64,000 nucleotides of DNA, taken from assembly GCA_025766275.1 (NCBI GenBank), contig JAFKAC010000013.1, positions 682,001 to 746,000 of the forward strand. The letters run 5' to 3'. Both the position numbers and the translations under genes were made by a program. Positions within the stretch are counted from its first letter, which is position 1, and every line of letters begins with the position of its first letter. The notes beneath the pieces are model-generated. The model had not been told where the DNA came from. It saw only the letters and a list, made by a program, of their open reading frames with translations, and did no database searches. Source of the DNA: Lactarius indigo. Lineage: Eukaryota > Basidiomycota > Agaricomycetes > Russulales > Russulaceae. Positions 1-10,787 of the stretch are shown one piece after another.

Positions 1-1298
1 CGGCAGACACCAGAATGGCATGTATGTTGATGGCCATGAACGCGAGGATGTCGTGGAATATAGGAAGGGATTTGTGGCTCGATTTAAGCAATACAAGCGT
101 CGCTTTCACACCTGGGATGATGCGGGGAATGAGCTGCCTCGCCCCTCGGGCTTCCCCGTGCCCGAGGCGAACGGCCGCTTTCGTCTCGTTCTCATCACTC
201 ACGATGAATCGATTTTTTATCAAAACGACCAACGGCAAACATACTGGGGCTGTCCCGGCAAGAATGTTCCAAGACCAAAGGGAGAAGGCCTCACCCTGAT
301 GGTTTCGGACTTCTTGACTGCAGATTGGGGCCCACTGCGCGACAACGATGGGTGCGTTATCACTGGCCCTTTCCCTTCCAATCCCACTCATGCTCACACA
401 GTGACGCCCGGGTGTTCTTCCGGCCTGGGAAGAACAGGGACGGCTGGTTCACGGCAAACGACCTGCTTGTCCAGGTAGAACGCGCTATCGATATTTTTGA
501 GGGGCTCACCGGTGGCTACACGCAAGGGTTGTTTCTCTTCGACAATGCGCCAAGCCACCAGAAGCATGCAGACGATGCGATTTCGGCTCGACGGATGGTC
601 AAAGGTGCGTCGTTGTTTATTCCTTGGATACTTTATCCTCACTCCCCCCAGGTCCGAAGCACGGATGGACGCATCATCTCAACGGAGTGCGCATGCGTGA
701 CGGTAAATTACCAACCTGGGGAGCCACAACCTTTTTATTACCCAGACGACCACCCCTCCATGCCCGGCTGGTTCAAGGGCATGGAGCAAATCATTCGTGA
801 ACGCGGGCTGTGGCCCGAAGCAGGGCTGGCCACTCAGTGTTGGCAGTTCAAGTGCCCCCCTGGCCGCGTGGACTGCTGCTGCCGGCGCATCCTTTTCCTC
901 CAGCCTGATTTCGTTGCTGAGAAATCACAGCTCGAGGAATTCATCAGGTCGCGCGGCCACATTTGCGACTTTTACCCGAAATATCACTGTGAGCTCAATT
1001 TTATTGAGCAATATTGGGGCGCAGCCAAAGCTCGATACCGTGCCGCCCCCCGAGAAAAGACCTGCCCTCGGAATGAAGCAAATTGTGAAGGAGAGCCTTG
1101 ACAGCGTCCCCCTTCTTCACATCCGAAGGTCAGTATTTTTTTTTTGTTTTGTTTCGTGGCTCATTCCCTCACAGGTTTGCGAACCGAGCCGCGCGTTTTA
1201 TTACCGCTTACAGGGACGGGCTGTCAGGTGCACAAGCAGCGTGGGCGAATAAAAAATATCACGGACATCGCACAGTTACCGCCCCAAAGTATTCTTGA
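1..1298 (+). mobile_element. DDE transposase gene, 3' part (IS630/Tc1-mariner-like)
   Basis: This reads as the C-terminal two thirds of a DDE-superfamily transposase of a type common in basidiomycetes; the 5' end lies outside the window. The likely acidic triad is visible: ITHDES near 196-210, LFDNAPSHQ with its Asp at 541-543, and CELNFIEQYWG with its Glu near 1005. A Cys-rich CCCRR patch precedes the last motif, and the protein ends in FANRAARFITAY...WANKKYHGHR. Three short introns can be placed by frame: 352-401, 605-651 and 1129-1174. Two 1-nt frame breaks remain, at a G run (718-721) and a C run (1046-1051). Removing one base from each run restores the family sequence, so they may be sequencing errors rather than decay. 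No terminal inverted repeat was identified. The family placement rests on motif spacing seen by eye. Confidence 0.75.
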
Positions 1299-1577
1299 AG
1301 CGAAGGAAACCGTCTATTAGATTCTGTAGCTTAGTAGCCTACAGAGAAATGCGCATACATCGATAATGCTTGAATTGTCACTCTTGAGTTGTCTGTCAGC
1401 TCGCAACAACTTGCCTGGGATCACAATGATGCCGAGCTCAATAACCCTAAACGCGCAAACCCCAGGCCAGGATTTTTCCCAAGTCAACCCTCTCGCCGTG
1501 GCCGCTTACGTACACATTATATAATCTAACCCTAGGGTTTATAGCTTACATAAAGGGGTGCGAGTTCCTGATGGCCC
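1299..1577. other. Intergenic spacer, no gene seen
   Basis: About 280 bases between the transposase stop and the first LTR-like repeat. No open frame of note. It contains a single head-to-head telomere-like hexamer pair near 1525-1540, too short to mean anything. Confidence 0.5.
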
Positions 1578-2338
1578 CTACCTTACTTATACTATACAGG
1601 AGAGTGACACAACTACAAGGTAAGTAACAGAGTGTCACAGAATACAAGGGATGCATTGTTCTACAACAGGACAAAGGAGTGTGTGTAAAGAGAACAAGGC
1701 GTGTAAGAACAAGGAAAGTCTAGACAAGCCTGAGGATGATATCATAGTGACATCATAATAAAGATAAGAACAAAAGGGGAACAATGTCATGGTACCAGCT
1801 GACCGGTCGTGACGTCGAGCGTGTTCGAAGGCTTGGTATTTCACAAGTAAAGGATGCTAACTTGCGATGCTTATAAGGCACACAAGTGAGAGGAACAAGG
1901 CTGGATTGCAAAGGACGAAGAGTAGACGACTTGTACTACTCTTGAGGCTACATCTTATATACTCGTACATACTGTTGTTTTTCGGGACTATTTTCTGGTA
2001 CTTTACGAGCTCCAAATGAGCTGTCAGAACTACATGGTATGTGGCATATGAGCTGGCAAGAAATGAGAACGCTGGCAATCGATCGTTGACGTGTCAAACC
2101 GTGACCGTGATGTCACGTGGGCGTGACAAACAAAGGACAGAGTACAATGAAGTGTCTGGAGTGTTCTACATGATGTCATGGTACATGATGTCATACATGA
2201 TGCAATGATCAGTGCTAGATTGTACAGATCAAATGTAAGTAATCTACAAGTCCAATTAATCTAATCTAAAGCAGTCCATGCTGCAAGTCCGGTCTGTACG
2301 AGCCGCTAAGTGCGCAAGGGTCACTTATCAACAATTAT
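1578..2338 (+). repeat. Left LTR-like direct repeat (interrupted)
   Basis: Left member of the direct-repeat pair. Similarity to the right member is interrupted by unmatched sequence at about 1790-2130. The matched right-hand half ends in the same cacttatcaaca block as the right copy. Confidence 0.45.
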
Positions 2339-2464
2339 TAGATACGACATGTCAGTATCTGACTCATTACTATTACACACACCTTTAGTAACAAGGTTTA
2401 GTAGTAATTCGAACTCAGCCACAGCATAGTATATAAACCCTCCTGTAGCATCCTGAGTGGAACC

Positions 2465-2558
2465 AACTTGTCCTCTTGGTTCTCCACTCAGGTGCACATT
2501 CCATTGTACTTCCCTTTCCTTCTCCAATATTAACTTGTCCTCTTGGTTCTCCACTCAG
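2465..2558 (+). repeat. 27-nt direct repeat, 67-nt spacing
   Basis: A 27-nt sequence beginning aacttgtcctcttggttc occurs at 2465-2491 and again, identically, at 2532-2558. It is a local duplication inside the AT-rich repeat region. Confidence 0.7.
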
Positions 2559-3223
2559 CATGCCACTGCGTGATCACCTTGCCTTTGACCTTGCATAAAG
2601 GCCTCACATGTGCATACCCTCCACAGTGACTGTATGCTTGGCACGTGACTTGTCTCCATGCTAGGCTTGAGTGTGCTCCCAGTTCAGTTCACTCACACTC
2701 TTTCTTGGTCTAGTTGTTGTGATAAGTCATACTGCTACATACATCCTCACTTGATTTCTTTTACAATTGTTTTAAGTTTCCTTGCTTCTTCTGCCTTGAG
2801 GATATCATATCCCCAGTGCTCCTGCAGCAGCAGTGGCACCTTGATCCTTTCTTTGGGGTCAGCAGGAATAGGGCCAGGACACTGGCACTCAGGGGGCTCA
2901 ATGAGCTGATTGTGAGGCATCTTGTAGAAACACAGCTTTGTCCCAAATTGTTATGGACTGGACTTGTTTTTGACTTTACTTTGATTTCTTACTTACACTT
3001 GTGTTTGCAGGAAAGTATTTCCTTTCTTGGCTTTCCCTTTCTCAGACTTGCTGCACACTAGGAGCCTTAAGATTCTCTCCTAGTGCAAAGTGAGACAATG
3101 AGACACTCATTGTCCTTATAAATCTTTATTACTACTATACTTGGGCTAAATGCACCCTTTTATGGCAGGTGTCTCACTTTTGTTAAAACTGAGACATGTC
3201 TCACTTGCCTTTTATATCCTTGT

Positions 3224-3360
3224 TTCTTCTCACACTTACTGCAGATAGCTGTGCACATCTTCTTCTTTTTCCTGTGCCTGCTGTGGATTGCTGTACTTTC
3301 TTCTCATGCTTGCTGCGGATTGCTGTGTTACTTCTCACACTTGCTGCAGATTGCACCATT
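3224..3360 (+). repeat. Degenerate tandem repeat (ttctcacacttgctgcagat)
   Basis: Variants of ttctcacacttgctgcagat recur at roughly 3226, 3301 and 3332, separated by C/T-rich sequence. They are imperfect and have no coding sense. Confidence 0.45.
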
Positions 3361-3751
3361 TGTTTGTTCTGCACAAACAAACCTTTTTCTATATAAGTCA
3401 TGGCCCTAAGTAGCTTGTATCCTTAGACTTGACTTCTTTACCATCACAGTATACATTGTTTTCCCATTCCCTTGGGGTAACTCTCTGCTGAACTGTCAAA
3501 CCTCTTGAACCCCCTGAACTCCACTCACATCTCAAGTATTGTGTCATACTCTGAGATCCTTGTTAACCACTTAAACCTTGCCACTACCAGCTGAACCCTT
3601 GCTCATTGACATAGAAAGACCAGACTTGCTCACACCGAGCTAAACGTTTCTACTGTAACGTTACACGAATACACTGATACCATGAAGGATGGGAAGAGGG
3701 CACTCATCTTTGAGATGGCAGTCACTGTAGTACCCACTGGCAAATGAACGA

Positions 3752-4069
3752 TTACTCACCCCTCAGTTCCTTCATATGCAGTCTGATTTGTTGGTCAGCT
3801 TTGTGACATTTGGAATTATATTGGAGATTCCCAGGGTGCTTTAGCTCCATTATCAAGACCAGTTTGTTTTCTGCCAGGACCCTGTACAAGACAACATAGT
3901 CTGGTTGCTTGCATGATCCCCTTGGCAAGTATTCAGGAACAACTGTATAGTCTGAGTTCCAAGGAAAAATTTTGGACAGAAGTTTCATGTAGGGAATGTG
4001 GAAATCAGCTTCAAGTGCATTCTTGGGGACAAGTCGAAACTGATGGAGAATATAGGACCCCCAAGGCAT
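3752..4069 (-). CDS. PD-(D/E)XK nuclease-like fragment
   Basis: A 105-codon frame containing PDYVVLYRVL followed by LVLIMELKHPG. This Pro-Asp ... Glu-Leu-Lys spacing matches the PD-(D/E)XK fold of fungal restriction-endonuclease-like proteins, which are often found with mobile elements. The C-terminal stretch KADQQIRLHM fits the helix that follows in such proteins. A possible second exon lies further along the minus strand (about 3735-3675): a GT donor inside the last codons and an acceptor near 3733 would add CPLPILHGISVF, typical of the same family. That splice is inferred and its donor is weak. No complete gene could be assembled, and the fragment sits inside the LTR-like region, so it is probably a relic or cargo. 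Family assignment is by motif only. Confidence 0.4.
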   Translation of the reverse strand: MPWGSYILHQFRLVPKNALEADFHIPYMKLLSKIFPWNSDYTVVPEYLPRGSCKQPDYVVLYRVLAENKLVLIMELKHPGNLQYNSKCHKADQQIRLHMKELRGE

Positions 4070-4431
4070 AGTTGGTTTGAATAGAAGTTGACCAAGTGGG
4101 AAAGAAACAGACTACAATCAATCTACTGTTAAAAGTGGTATTACAAACTATACAGTTTATCACCCCCTTGGTTGCATATCTGGGTAAGTATCTTGCCTAA
4201 TTCAAACCACAGCAAAATTGGCAAGGTATCAAACATTGTAAGCCTGAGCAGTGTATGGAGCCAAGTCCATGTGCTGTTGAAATGCAGAACTAACAAGCAA
4301 GAGATAAGCTTGAAACAGCTAGAGACAGAGGTAGAAGGAACTCTAATACCATTACTACACACCTAGAGACAGACAAGTTCTATGGAATGTCTTATGAGTA
4401 AAGGTGAAAGAAGTAAGGTAGCGAAAGGAAC

Positions 4432-4467
4432 TTACACTTCAGAGGTAGAAGGAACTCTGAAGTGTAA
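4432..4467. repeat. Perfect 13-bp inverted repeat with 10-nt loop
   Basis: The arms ttacacttcagag (4432-4444) and ctctgaagtgtaa (4455-4467) are exact reverse complements around a 10-nt loop. Part of the loop and arm also occurs at 4326-4344, so it may have arisen by local duplication. Confidence 0.6.
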
Positions 4468-5207
4468 AGGTGAAAACAGCAGTCCTTATATACAGGACAC
4501 TTAGCTAATAATGGTCTGTGCGCACTGGTGACCCAAACACAATACAGGCGGTCTGTGCACCAGAGGGAGAAATGCCATTGGTTGGCAAAGAACAATAGCT
4601 GCCTAAAGCAGACAATGCTGGTATCTTAACAATAGAAAGAACAATAAGAACCATATATGGATCTAACAATAAAGATAAACAACAGTGGTCCATATGAGTC
4701 CAGAGTGTCCATAAGTCCATAAGGAACAGATACCATATATAGTTATGTGGGCTGACTCAATCAGACCCCACAAGACATGTGACTTTAACAGTCGTATCTC
4801 AACATGTGCAACTCCACACAGGTTAGAGAGAAGCAAAACCAGAAGGAAGCAAGGAAGTGAGAGGAGTGAGTGAAAATTAGCAATGGGTAGTGATGCTGTC
4901 TGAGGCAGTGAGACTCAGAGAGCTGACAACAAATGACCAAAGTAAGAGTGCCCACACAGACAACCTGACTCAAACCCAAGATCACACAAAAAGTAGGGGG
5001 GAATACTAGCAGAGCTTGTGATCAATTTTATTGGTACCATGATACTCAATGTACTATGACAGTCAAGATGATAGTATCCTTGATAGTATCCATGATGAAC
5101 AGCACACATAGAGATGATACTCACAGTGACAAAGGAGACTGTGGTGAGATATCAAGAGTGGCTGGAAGCAGCAACAGGGAGTGCAAGCAGAGTGAAGCAG
5201 AGGGTGT

Positions 5208-5289
5208 CTGGCACACAAGCAGTGAGAACTGATGTTGTTACATTAGAGACAAGAGGCTTACCTGGCACACAAGCAGTGAGAACTGATGT
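5208..5289 (+). repeat. 28-nt direct repeat, 54-nt period
   Basis: A 28-nt sequence starting ctggcacacaagcagtgaga occurs at 5208-5235 and 5262-5289, just outside the right LTR-like repeat. Confidence 0.7.
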
Positions 5290-5307
5290 GGACCAGGAGC
5301 ATACATG

Positions 5308-5708
5308 GTACTCTACTTATACTCCTACAGAGAGTGACAATAGTACAATGCTTGTAACACTAGTCACAGAATACAAGGGCAGTATTGTTCTACAAAGGGA
5401 CAAAGGAGTGGACACTTTGAGAACAAGGAAAGGGAGAACAAGGAGAGTCTAGAACCAAATGATATCATACTGACATCATAATAAAGATAATGCTAAGTAA
5501 AGAACAAAGGCATTGAGTACAACGCAGAGTCCGGACACATGATGTCATAGAAGTACAGTGATGTCATATATGATGCAATGGTAAGTAATAGATTGTACAG
5601 ATCAAACAGTATCTAATCTACAAGTCCTGTATATCTAATCTAAAGCAGTCTGTGCTGCAAGTCCAGTCCATATGAGCCACTAAGTGTGCAAGGGTCACTT
5701 ATCAACAA
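5308..5708 (+). repeat. Right LTR-like direct repeat
   Basis: Right member of the direct-repeat pair. It runs without the 340-nt interruption seen on the left and ends at the shared gtgcaagggtcacttatcaa block. Confidence 0.45.
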
Positions 5709-6609
5709 TCCAGTCAACTGTGATCTAGTGGCAATGTGCACTGGCATGACCTTGACTTGTGACTAGCTTGCACGCTTAACCCAAAACTGATAAATAAAAG
5801 GCTATGCACAGAGAAACTGGATCCAGTGGGTCATCACACAATGAATGTCAAACAATTGTTGAACATTGAACACTATCGAGAGCCCAGCCTGGCCCATCTG
5901 TTATCAGTTACTGTTGAAGGACAGTAGTTGATCAAGATCATACATAGACTCACTTTGTTCCTGTTCAAGTTTACTATCTGTGTCTGCACAAATCTCGACC
6001 CAGAAGTGTCATGCTGGTCAGGGATCTGTTACTATTACAGCTTTACAGACCTAAATTGTGGGAAAGTTGTGGAAAGTCGTTGATGGTCAAACATTGGTGA
6101 CTTTCTGTGGTGCATAAGTTATCTGCACCGAGACCACAATCACATCTGTATCTAGCACTACCTATACTACTTGCTGGGACTCTATGAGGTTATCTGAGCA
6201 TCCTCATGTATTTAGTGCTATTGATAAAGAGGCAGACGATGTGCTGAACGAGTGTTTCCTCTTTTTCGGGACTTGTCTGTATCAAACTTATCTATGTAAC
6301 TCCTTATCAAATAACATGTAGACAACGCGTGCAACGGGGACTCATACAGCCTGAGATCCCTCCCCGTGGCTGTCCAGTTGCCGTCGATGCCGCCCTCACG
6401 TTGTTTGTGACTGTTCATTCGGTGAGTTGGTCACGAGTCTACTAATATCCTGCAGCTCGTCTCAATTCTCAGTTCTATGCGCGCTGAGAAAGACTTTTGG
6501 GGATTTGAGAGAGATGATCAGAAAATATACCAAAACGCGCGCAATATTCCCGATCTAGTCGCCTCCAAACCCAGCTATGAAAGCCGTCAGAACCAAAAGA
6601 AGAAAACAA
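5709..6609. other. Intergenic, no gene seen
   Basis: About 900 bases between the repeat region and the F-box gene stop codon. Open frames are short and show no family features. The last few hundred bases probably include the F-box 3' UTR. Confidence 0.5.
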
Positions 6610-8400
6610 CTAACAGCCGGGAAATGGACAAACCGTGAAGAATAGTATACCGTCCTCGCACAGTACACTCAGGACGCCAGGTACGCACCGCACCCTTCTG
6701 GAACGCCCTTCTAAGGGTACAACCAGGAAGCCCCCTTCGTCCGGCACCAGCTCTTGAGGAACTTTGACAGACTGCCGCACTCTCCCTCTTTGTGGCAGAT
6801 AAAAATCCACGTCCAGCACACCCCTTCTTCCATCAGGCGGGTATGATACCGCCCACATGCCACAAGTCAGCATGGACGACTTAATCGCTAACGGTAATGC
6901 ACGATCCCTGGTTGCATGCACCGCACCGCACCACGCTAGCCAAGGTACGGTTCCAGTATTATCCCTTCGGGCTGCAAAGTATTGAAGTAAGGTGGCGCTT
7001 GCAGAGAGACGGAATACGTGTATGTGATGCGCAGATTCGCCCTGAATGGATGAATTTGTCGCGCGCACCGTGATCAGACGTTCGCGAGGGTCCGCGTGGA
7101 ACGGTGCTGCTAGCGCTGAACCCATTCGCACGGGCAGCGAATTGCTACAAAGCTCGACGTGCCACGGAAGCTGATAAGACGGGAGAGGCGGCAGCTCTAA
7201 GCGTTGAAGTTTGTGGCCTACTGGGCGCAGGCGCCGGACACCGCCGCCACCGGCAGCGCCGCCGGGTGGTACGTCGCGAAGATCGTATACACATATGTAG
7301 TGCCTGTCGTTCTGCGATGCCACGTACATTATGCGGTGGTCGTCGAGAAAATCAAAAGGGGTTGCTGCATCTGGTGACTTCCAGGCAGTTTAGCCGATTA
7401 GCCACCAGACCAAAGATATCGTATGAAAGTGCCTACCTTGTGGGAGATGTGTTCTCCCGTCTTCCAGTTCCAGACGGATATATGACCGAAATCTACGCGG
7501 GCAGCAACGTAATCTCCGCAGATGCGGGAATAATTAATATCCTTCCCATTGCTGCCATCTTGGTGCAGCGCAAAAAATCCTGAGTGCTCGGCCGAGGGGT
7601 GTACCTTCCCGCTGGACAGCGAGCATATGTGAGACGTAGAACCCCTAAAAAAACCCCAAAAGAGTGAGTACAGTAATAGCAATCTAAGCGAGAATAGAGA
7701 TGAAACACGTACAAAAAGTAAATGAGCAAATCTTGCGACGCATCAATACAGATATCGGTTATGCCGAATGGCACAGTGAGCACCCAATGTGCTAGTTCGA
7801 TCCGCCGTATCACAGAAGGCGTGCGACAGACAAAGAGTTCCCGGTGTGGCCCAGGAATTTTGTTTTGAGCCATGGGCTTGTAGAAGACCAAGATGTTACC
7901 AGAGACACACAGTGGATAGCCCAGCCCAGCAAACAACTCCACTTCCTCGGGCATGGCAGAATTGATCTCCCCCCACGCGGTAACGTACGTGGTCAGCAAC
8001 CCGAGCTTCTCGGCCTTTCCCAGTCCGTTTCGCGGACCATCACACATCCCATGTTTGTGTAGGGTCAGTTTGTAGCGTAGACTCGCAGAATTCGAGATCA
8101 AGTCCCTGAGAATACGACAAGTCTGTGTGGGTTTGAGTTGGATGTACGTAAACATGTGGTCATTATCGGCTAGCTGTAGATGAAGGACTGTGCACGAACC
8201 GATTGACACGCCAGCAACTCCTTGATATCACACAGCTCCAGAATTGTGAGCACCAGCTCCTCTGGGACGGTGTCTAAATAGCGTTTGGCCGGTTCCGTGT
8301 CTGCTGCTGGCCACGGGCTGGAACAAGCCGAGATCGTGGTTCCATGGACTGAAGGTGCCGCTACTTGGGCAGGAAGTTGCGTCGAACTATGTAGAGCCAT
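6610..8400 (-). CDS. F-box protein
   Basis: Predicted 528-aa protein from four exons: 8400-8200, 8122-7713, 7644-7437 and 7377-6610, with introns of 77, 68 and 59 nt. All joins keep the frame. The F-box lies at about residues 40-80: LDTVPEELVLTILELCD, then LLACQS joined to TCRILRDLISNSASLRYKL across the first intron. F-boxes bind Skp1 in SCF ubiquitin ligases. The remaining 440 residues resemble the beta-rich tail of many Agaricomycete F-box proteins (GDYVAARV..GHISVWNWKTGE, then FDFLDDHRIMYVA), which probably binds the substrate; no specific target can be named. The frame is clean throughout, unlike several other genes here. Start chosen at the first Met of the F-box frame. Such genes are numerous and fast-evolving in basidiomycetes. 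Confidence 0.8.
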
Positions 8401-10014
8401 CGGTTTGAGATCAAAGGTTAGGTCTGGAAAGAGCTATGGCATGCCCGTGACAGATTAAGTACACCCAGGTATAAGGACCCCGGATTAGTAGCGAGTATGC
8501 GACACGTTTCCGCCTGCTGGCATACTTGGCTAATCGGATGCACCCAAGCTGGACATCTTCCCAGAAACTGACGACCTCGATGGAGGAGAAGAACCACGTG
8601 CCAGCGATACCGAAGAAAGGTCCAAGTCAGAGTGTTGAATTTTGAGGGGATTTGCCGAGAACATGTTGGAGGCGGAATACCGCGAATACCGCGTTTAGTA
8701 GAGTAAGCGCCAAGGAAGTGTCAAGGGAAGCGTAATGCTTCAAAACCGTAGAGTAACAAAACTCTATTCGATTCTGGGGCCGATGTACGTCGCATGCGAC
8801 ACACGGTCGTATTTCGTTAGGCAGATTGATATCATTACAGTAATTCCAGCCGCCCACAATAGTATAGGTGAAGCCGGTACTAGTAAGTCATATCAAGTCA
8901 ATTCAGTTTTTTGGTTGTGAGGAAGGCTGACTTTGCGTGTTGTGGCACGCGCGGTCGACGTGTCATTGGAGCCAAACGCCGCACGGTCATAGAATTGGTT
9001 CGATGTGGCGCTTCCGCAGATGGGGCATTCCCGCGTCTGCATCAGGCCGGAACAGGTGGTGCGTGGCTGTTCCTCACGTTCCATGGATCGTTGAGAGCAT
9101 TTCCCCTTTAAGCTTTACCTTATGCCAGTCTCCATCTGAAATTCTGAATACCTATGCAGCGCACTCACGGCACCTACACTCTACAAAACCCGAACAAATC
9201 TATTAATGGAACGCGAGCCTGAGAGGTGTAGCACCCCATTCTCCTTAGTCCGTCGCCACGTAGGTCGCGAGCAATGTCACCATCTCAGGCTTGTTCGTTC
9301 TCCCATCTTGCACTGTCTTTGTTGGGCCAGTCAACTTCTTGGATCCCTTCAAGTTCCTGTACCGACCTACCTTCACAGAGCCATCGGAGTTCGAACTGGG
9401 ATTTGCCTGCGCTGGCACCCGAGCTGATTGGCACCTGGCCCCCAAGTCCTAAGGCCTAAGGCCTAAAGCCTAAAGTCAGAAGAACCGCGGTGGGATTGCC
9501 AGCCTCAACTAGTACCCTTTATATTGCAATCCCCGTACACAAGCACGACGTGTCAAATTGTCAATCACTCCCGGTGGGTTGTCGGAATATCGCACAGAAT
9601 TTCGTTTATTTGTCGCATGTCGTAGGCGGGGCCAGCGTGGTCCTCAAGTCGTTCGTGGTCATGAATATTCCATGACCTCTAAAGATCGATGTGAGAGGAA
9701 CCGTGTCAATGAATGAAGTCAGACAGAATTTACGAGTAAATACCCAAGGCATGGCGACGCGAACCCAATACCAGTCTTGAGCAGAAGGGGCTGCTTGGGC
9801 CCTTTCTCGCTTCCTACTCGGAAATTGGGGACTGCCAGGGGGTTGTTCGGATCCTCGATGAATGGAGGAGACTAGACCCACCCCGCCAACCAAGACATTA
9901 AATAAGTCGCGCTGCATTGAATTGAATTACCGTAAAACGGAAGAGCCTGGGAAAATAGCAAGAATGATCTGGGGTGATGACTTAATTTTTTTTTTAGACG
10001 AATGTCACGGTATG
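8401..10014. other. Intergenic, no gene recognised
   Basis: About 1.6 kb between the F-box start and a small retroposed tail. It holds short overlapping frames on both strands without recognisable domains. The only structured element is a 7-bp tandem repeat at 9449-9477. Confidence 0.45.
9449..9477 (+). repeat. 7-bp tandem repeat (taaggcc/taaagcc)
   Basis: Four consecutive units of taaggcc or taaagcc. The period is 7 and the sequence is not the fungal telomere hexamer. Confidence 0.6.
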
Positions 10015-10091
10015 GAATGCTTTCAACAAAGAATAAATATTGATCAAAAAAAAAAAACAAAAAAAAAAAAAAAAGAATGCTTTCAACAAAG
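10015..10091 (+). mobile_element. Poly(A) retroposition scar with 17-bp target duplication
   Basis: The 17-mer gaatgctttcaacaaag occurs exactly at 10015-10031 and 10075-10091. Between the copies are 43 bases: aataaatattgatc followed by a long A tract broken by one C. An AATAAA signal about 8 bases before a poly(A) tail, flanked by a perfect direct repeat, is the signature of target-primed reverse transcription of a polyadenylated RNA with extreme 5' truncation. No source transcript can be identified from so short a piece. Confidence 0.6.
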
Positions 10092-10787
10092 CGAAATTCC
10101 GAGAGGACGCTTTCTGCTCATCATATCCCACATTCCTGTGTCGATTTTCCTAGTCCAGGCAAGGGACTGGTTTCGAGTGTCTTTTCTGAATCGCAATATC
10201 GCGTCTTGTAACTCGGCACTTCGCATAGAAATGAGAAGTTGGGAGATAAATTACCATGTGCCAGTGGTAGGTACGATGTACAGGAACATGAAACGAAGCC
10301 TGATGCGAATGCATGGTAACTGTTGCAACAATGTTGCAACCTTTTCTGTTCTGAGCATCGTTCATGATCAAATTATGTTTGGTGCCGGCAAGCCTTCTCG
10401 TATTCTCATCTCTCAAGTTGAATATTGAATGGTTTCCGCCAAATTTTCTTGTGATCTAAAAAAAATCCGGTAAGATACTCCTGACCCTGATGTCAATGTG
10501 TGTGGTGTAGGGACACAGGGCTGAGGACGAAACCAAATCCAATCCCTTACGAGATACCAGTTCTCCTGCCTCACGTCCGGACGTGTAACGCACAACTCTG
10601 GGAAACTGAAAATTAGGGCACAAACAATTCATTTGATACGGTTATCGAGTAAGCAAGGAGAACAAGATAACAGTCACACGATTATATGTGCGCCGTATGA
10701 CTACTGTCCCACACAAATCCGCATCATGGTTTCGTACACCCCCCACAGAAACATACCACCACTTCATGCACCTTAATCAATACTTAG
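10092..10787. other. Intergenic, no gene recognised
   Basis: About 700 bases up to the GH15 stop codon. Some frames are open (for example on the plus strand to 10428), but they run through the poly(A) scar and show no domain. Confidence 0.45.

Larger units (their letters stand above)
1578..5708. mobile_element. Possible degenerate LTR-type element
   Basis: Two segments in the same orientation match at about 75-80% by eye: about 1578-1790 plus 2130-2338 on the left, and 5308-5708 on the right. Both run through the same landmarks: an agagtgac block, an agaatacaaggg block, tgacatcataataaagata, acatgatgtcat, a tctaatctaaagcagt block, and finally gtgcaagggtcacttatcaa. The left copy holds about 340 extra bases (1790-2130) that the right one lacks. 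The 3 kb between them has no reverse transcriptase, integrase or gag frame, so if this is an LTR element it is non-autonomous or badly decayed. It could instead be two independent solo repeats. Target duplications were not found. Confidence 0.4.

Noticed and set aside
1525..1540. Telomere-like taaccctaggg junction
   Set aside because: Only one hexamer unit on each side; not an interstitial telomere array.
9449..9477. Telomere-like 7-bp repeat
   Set aside because: Only four units, and the unit is not the fungal telomere hexamer.
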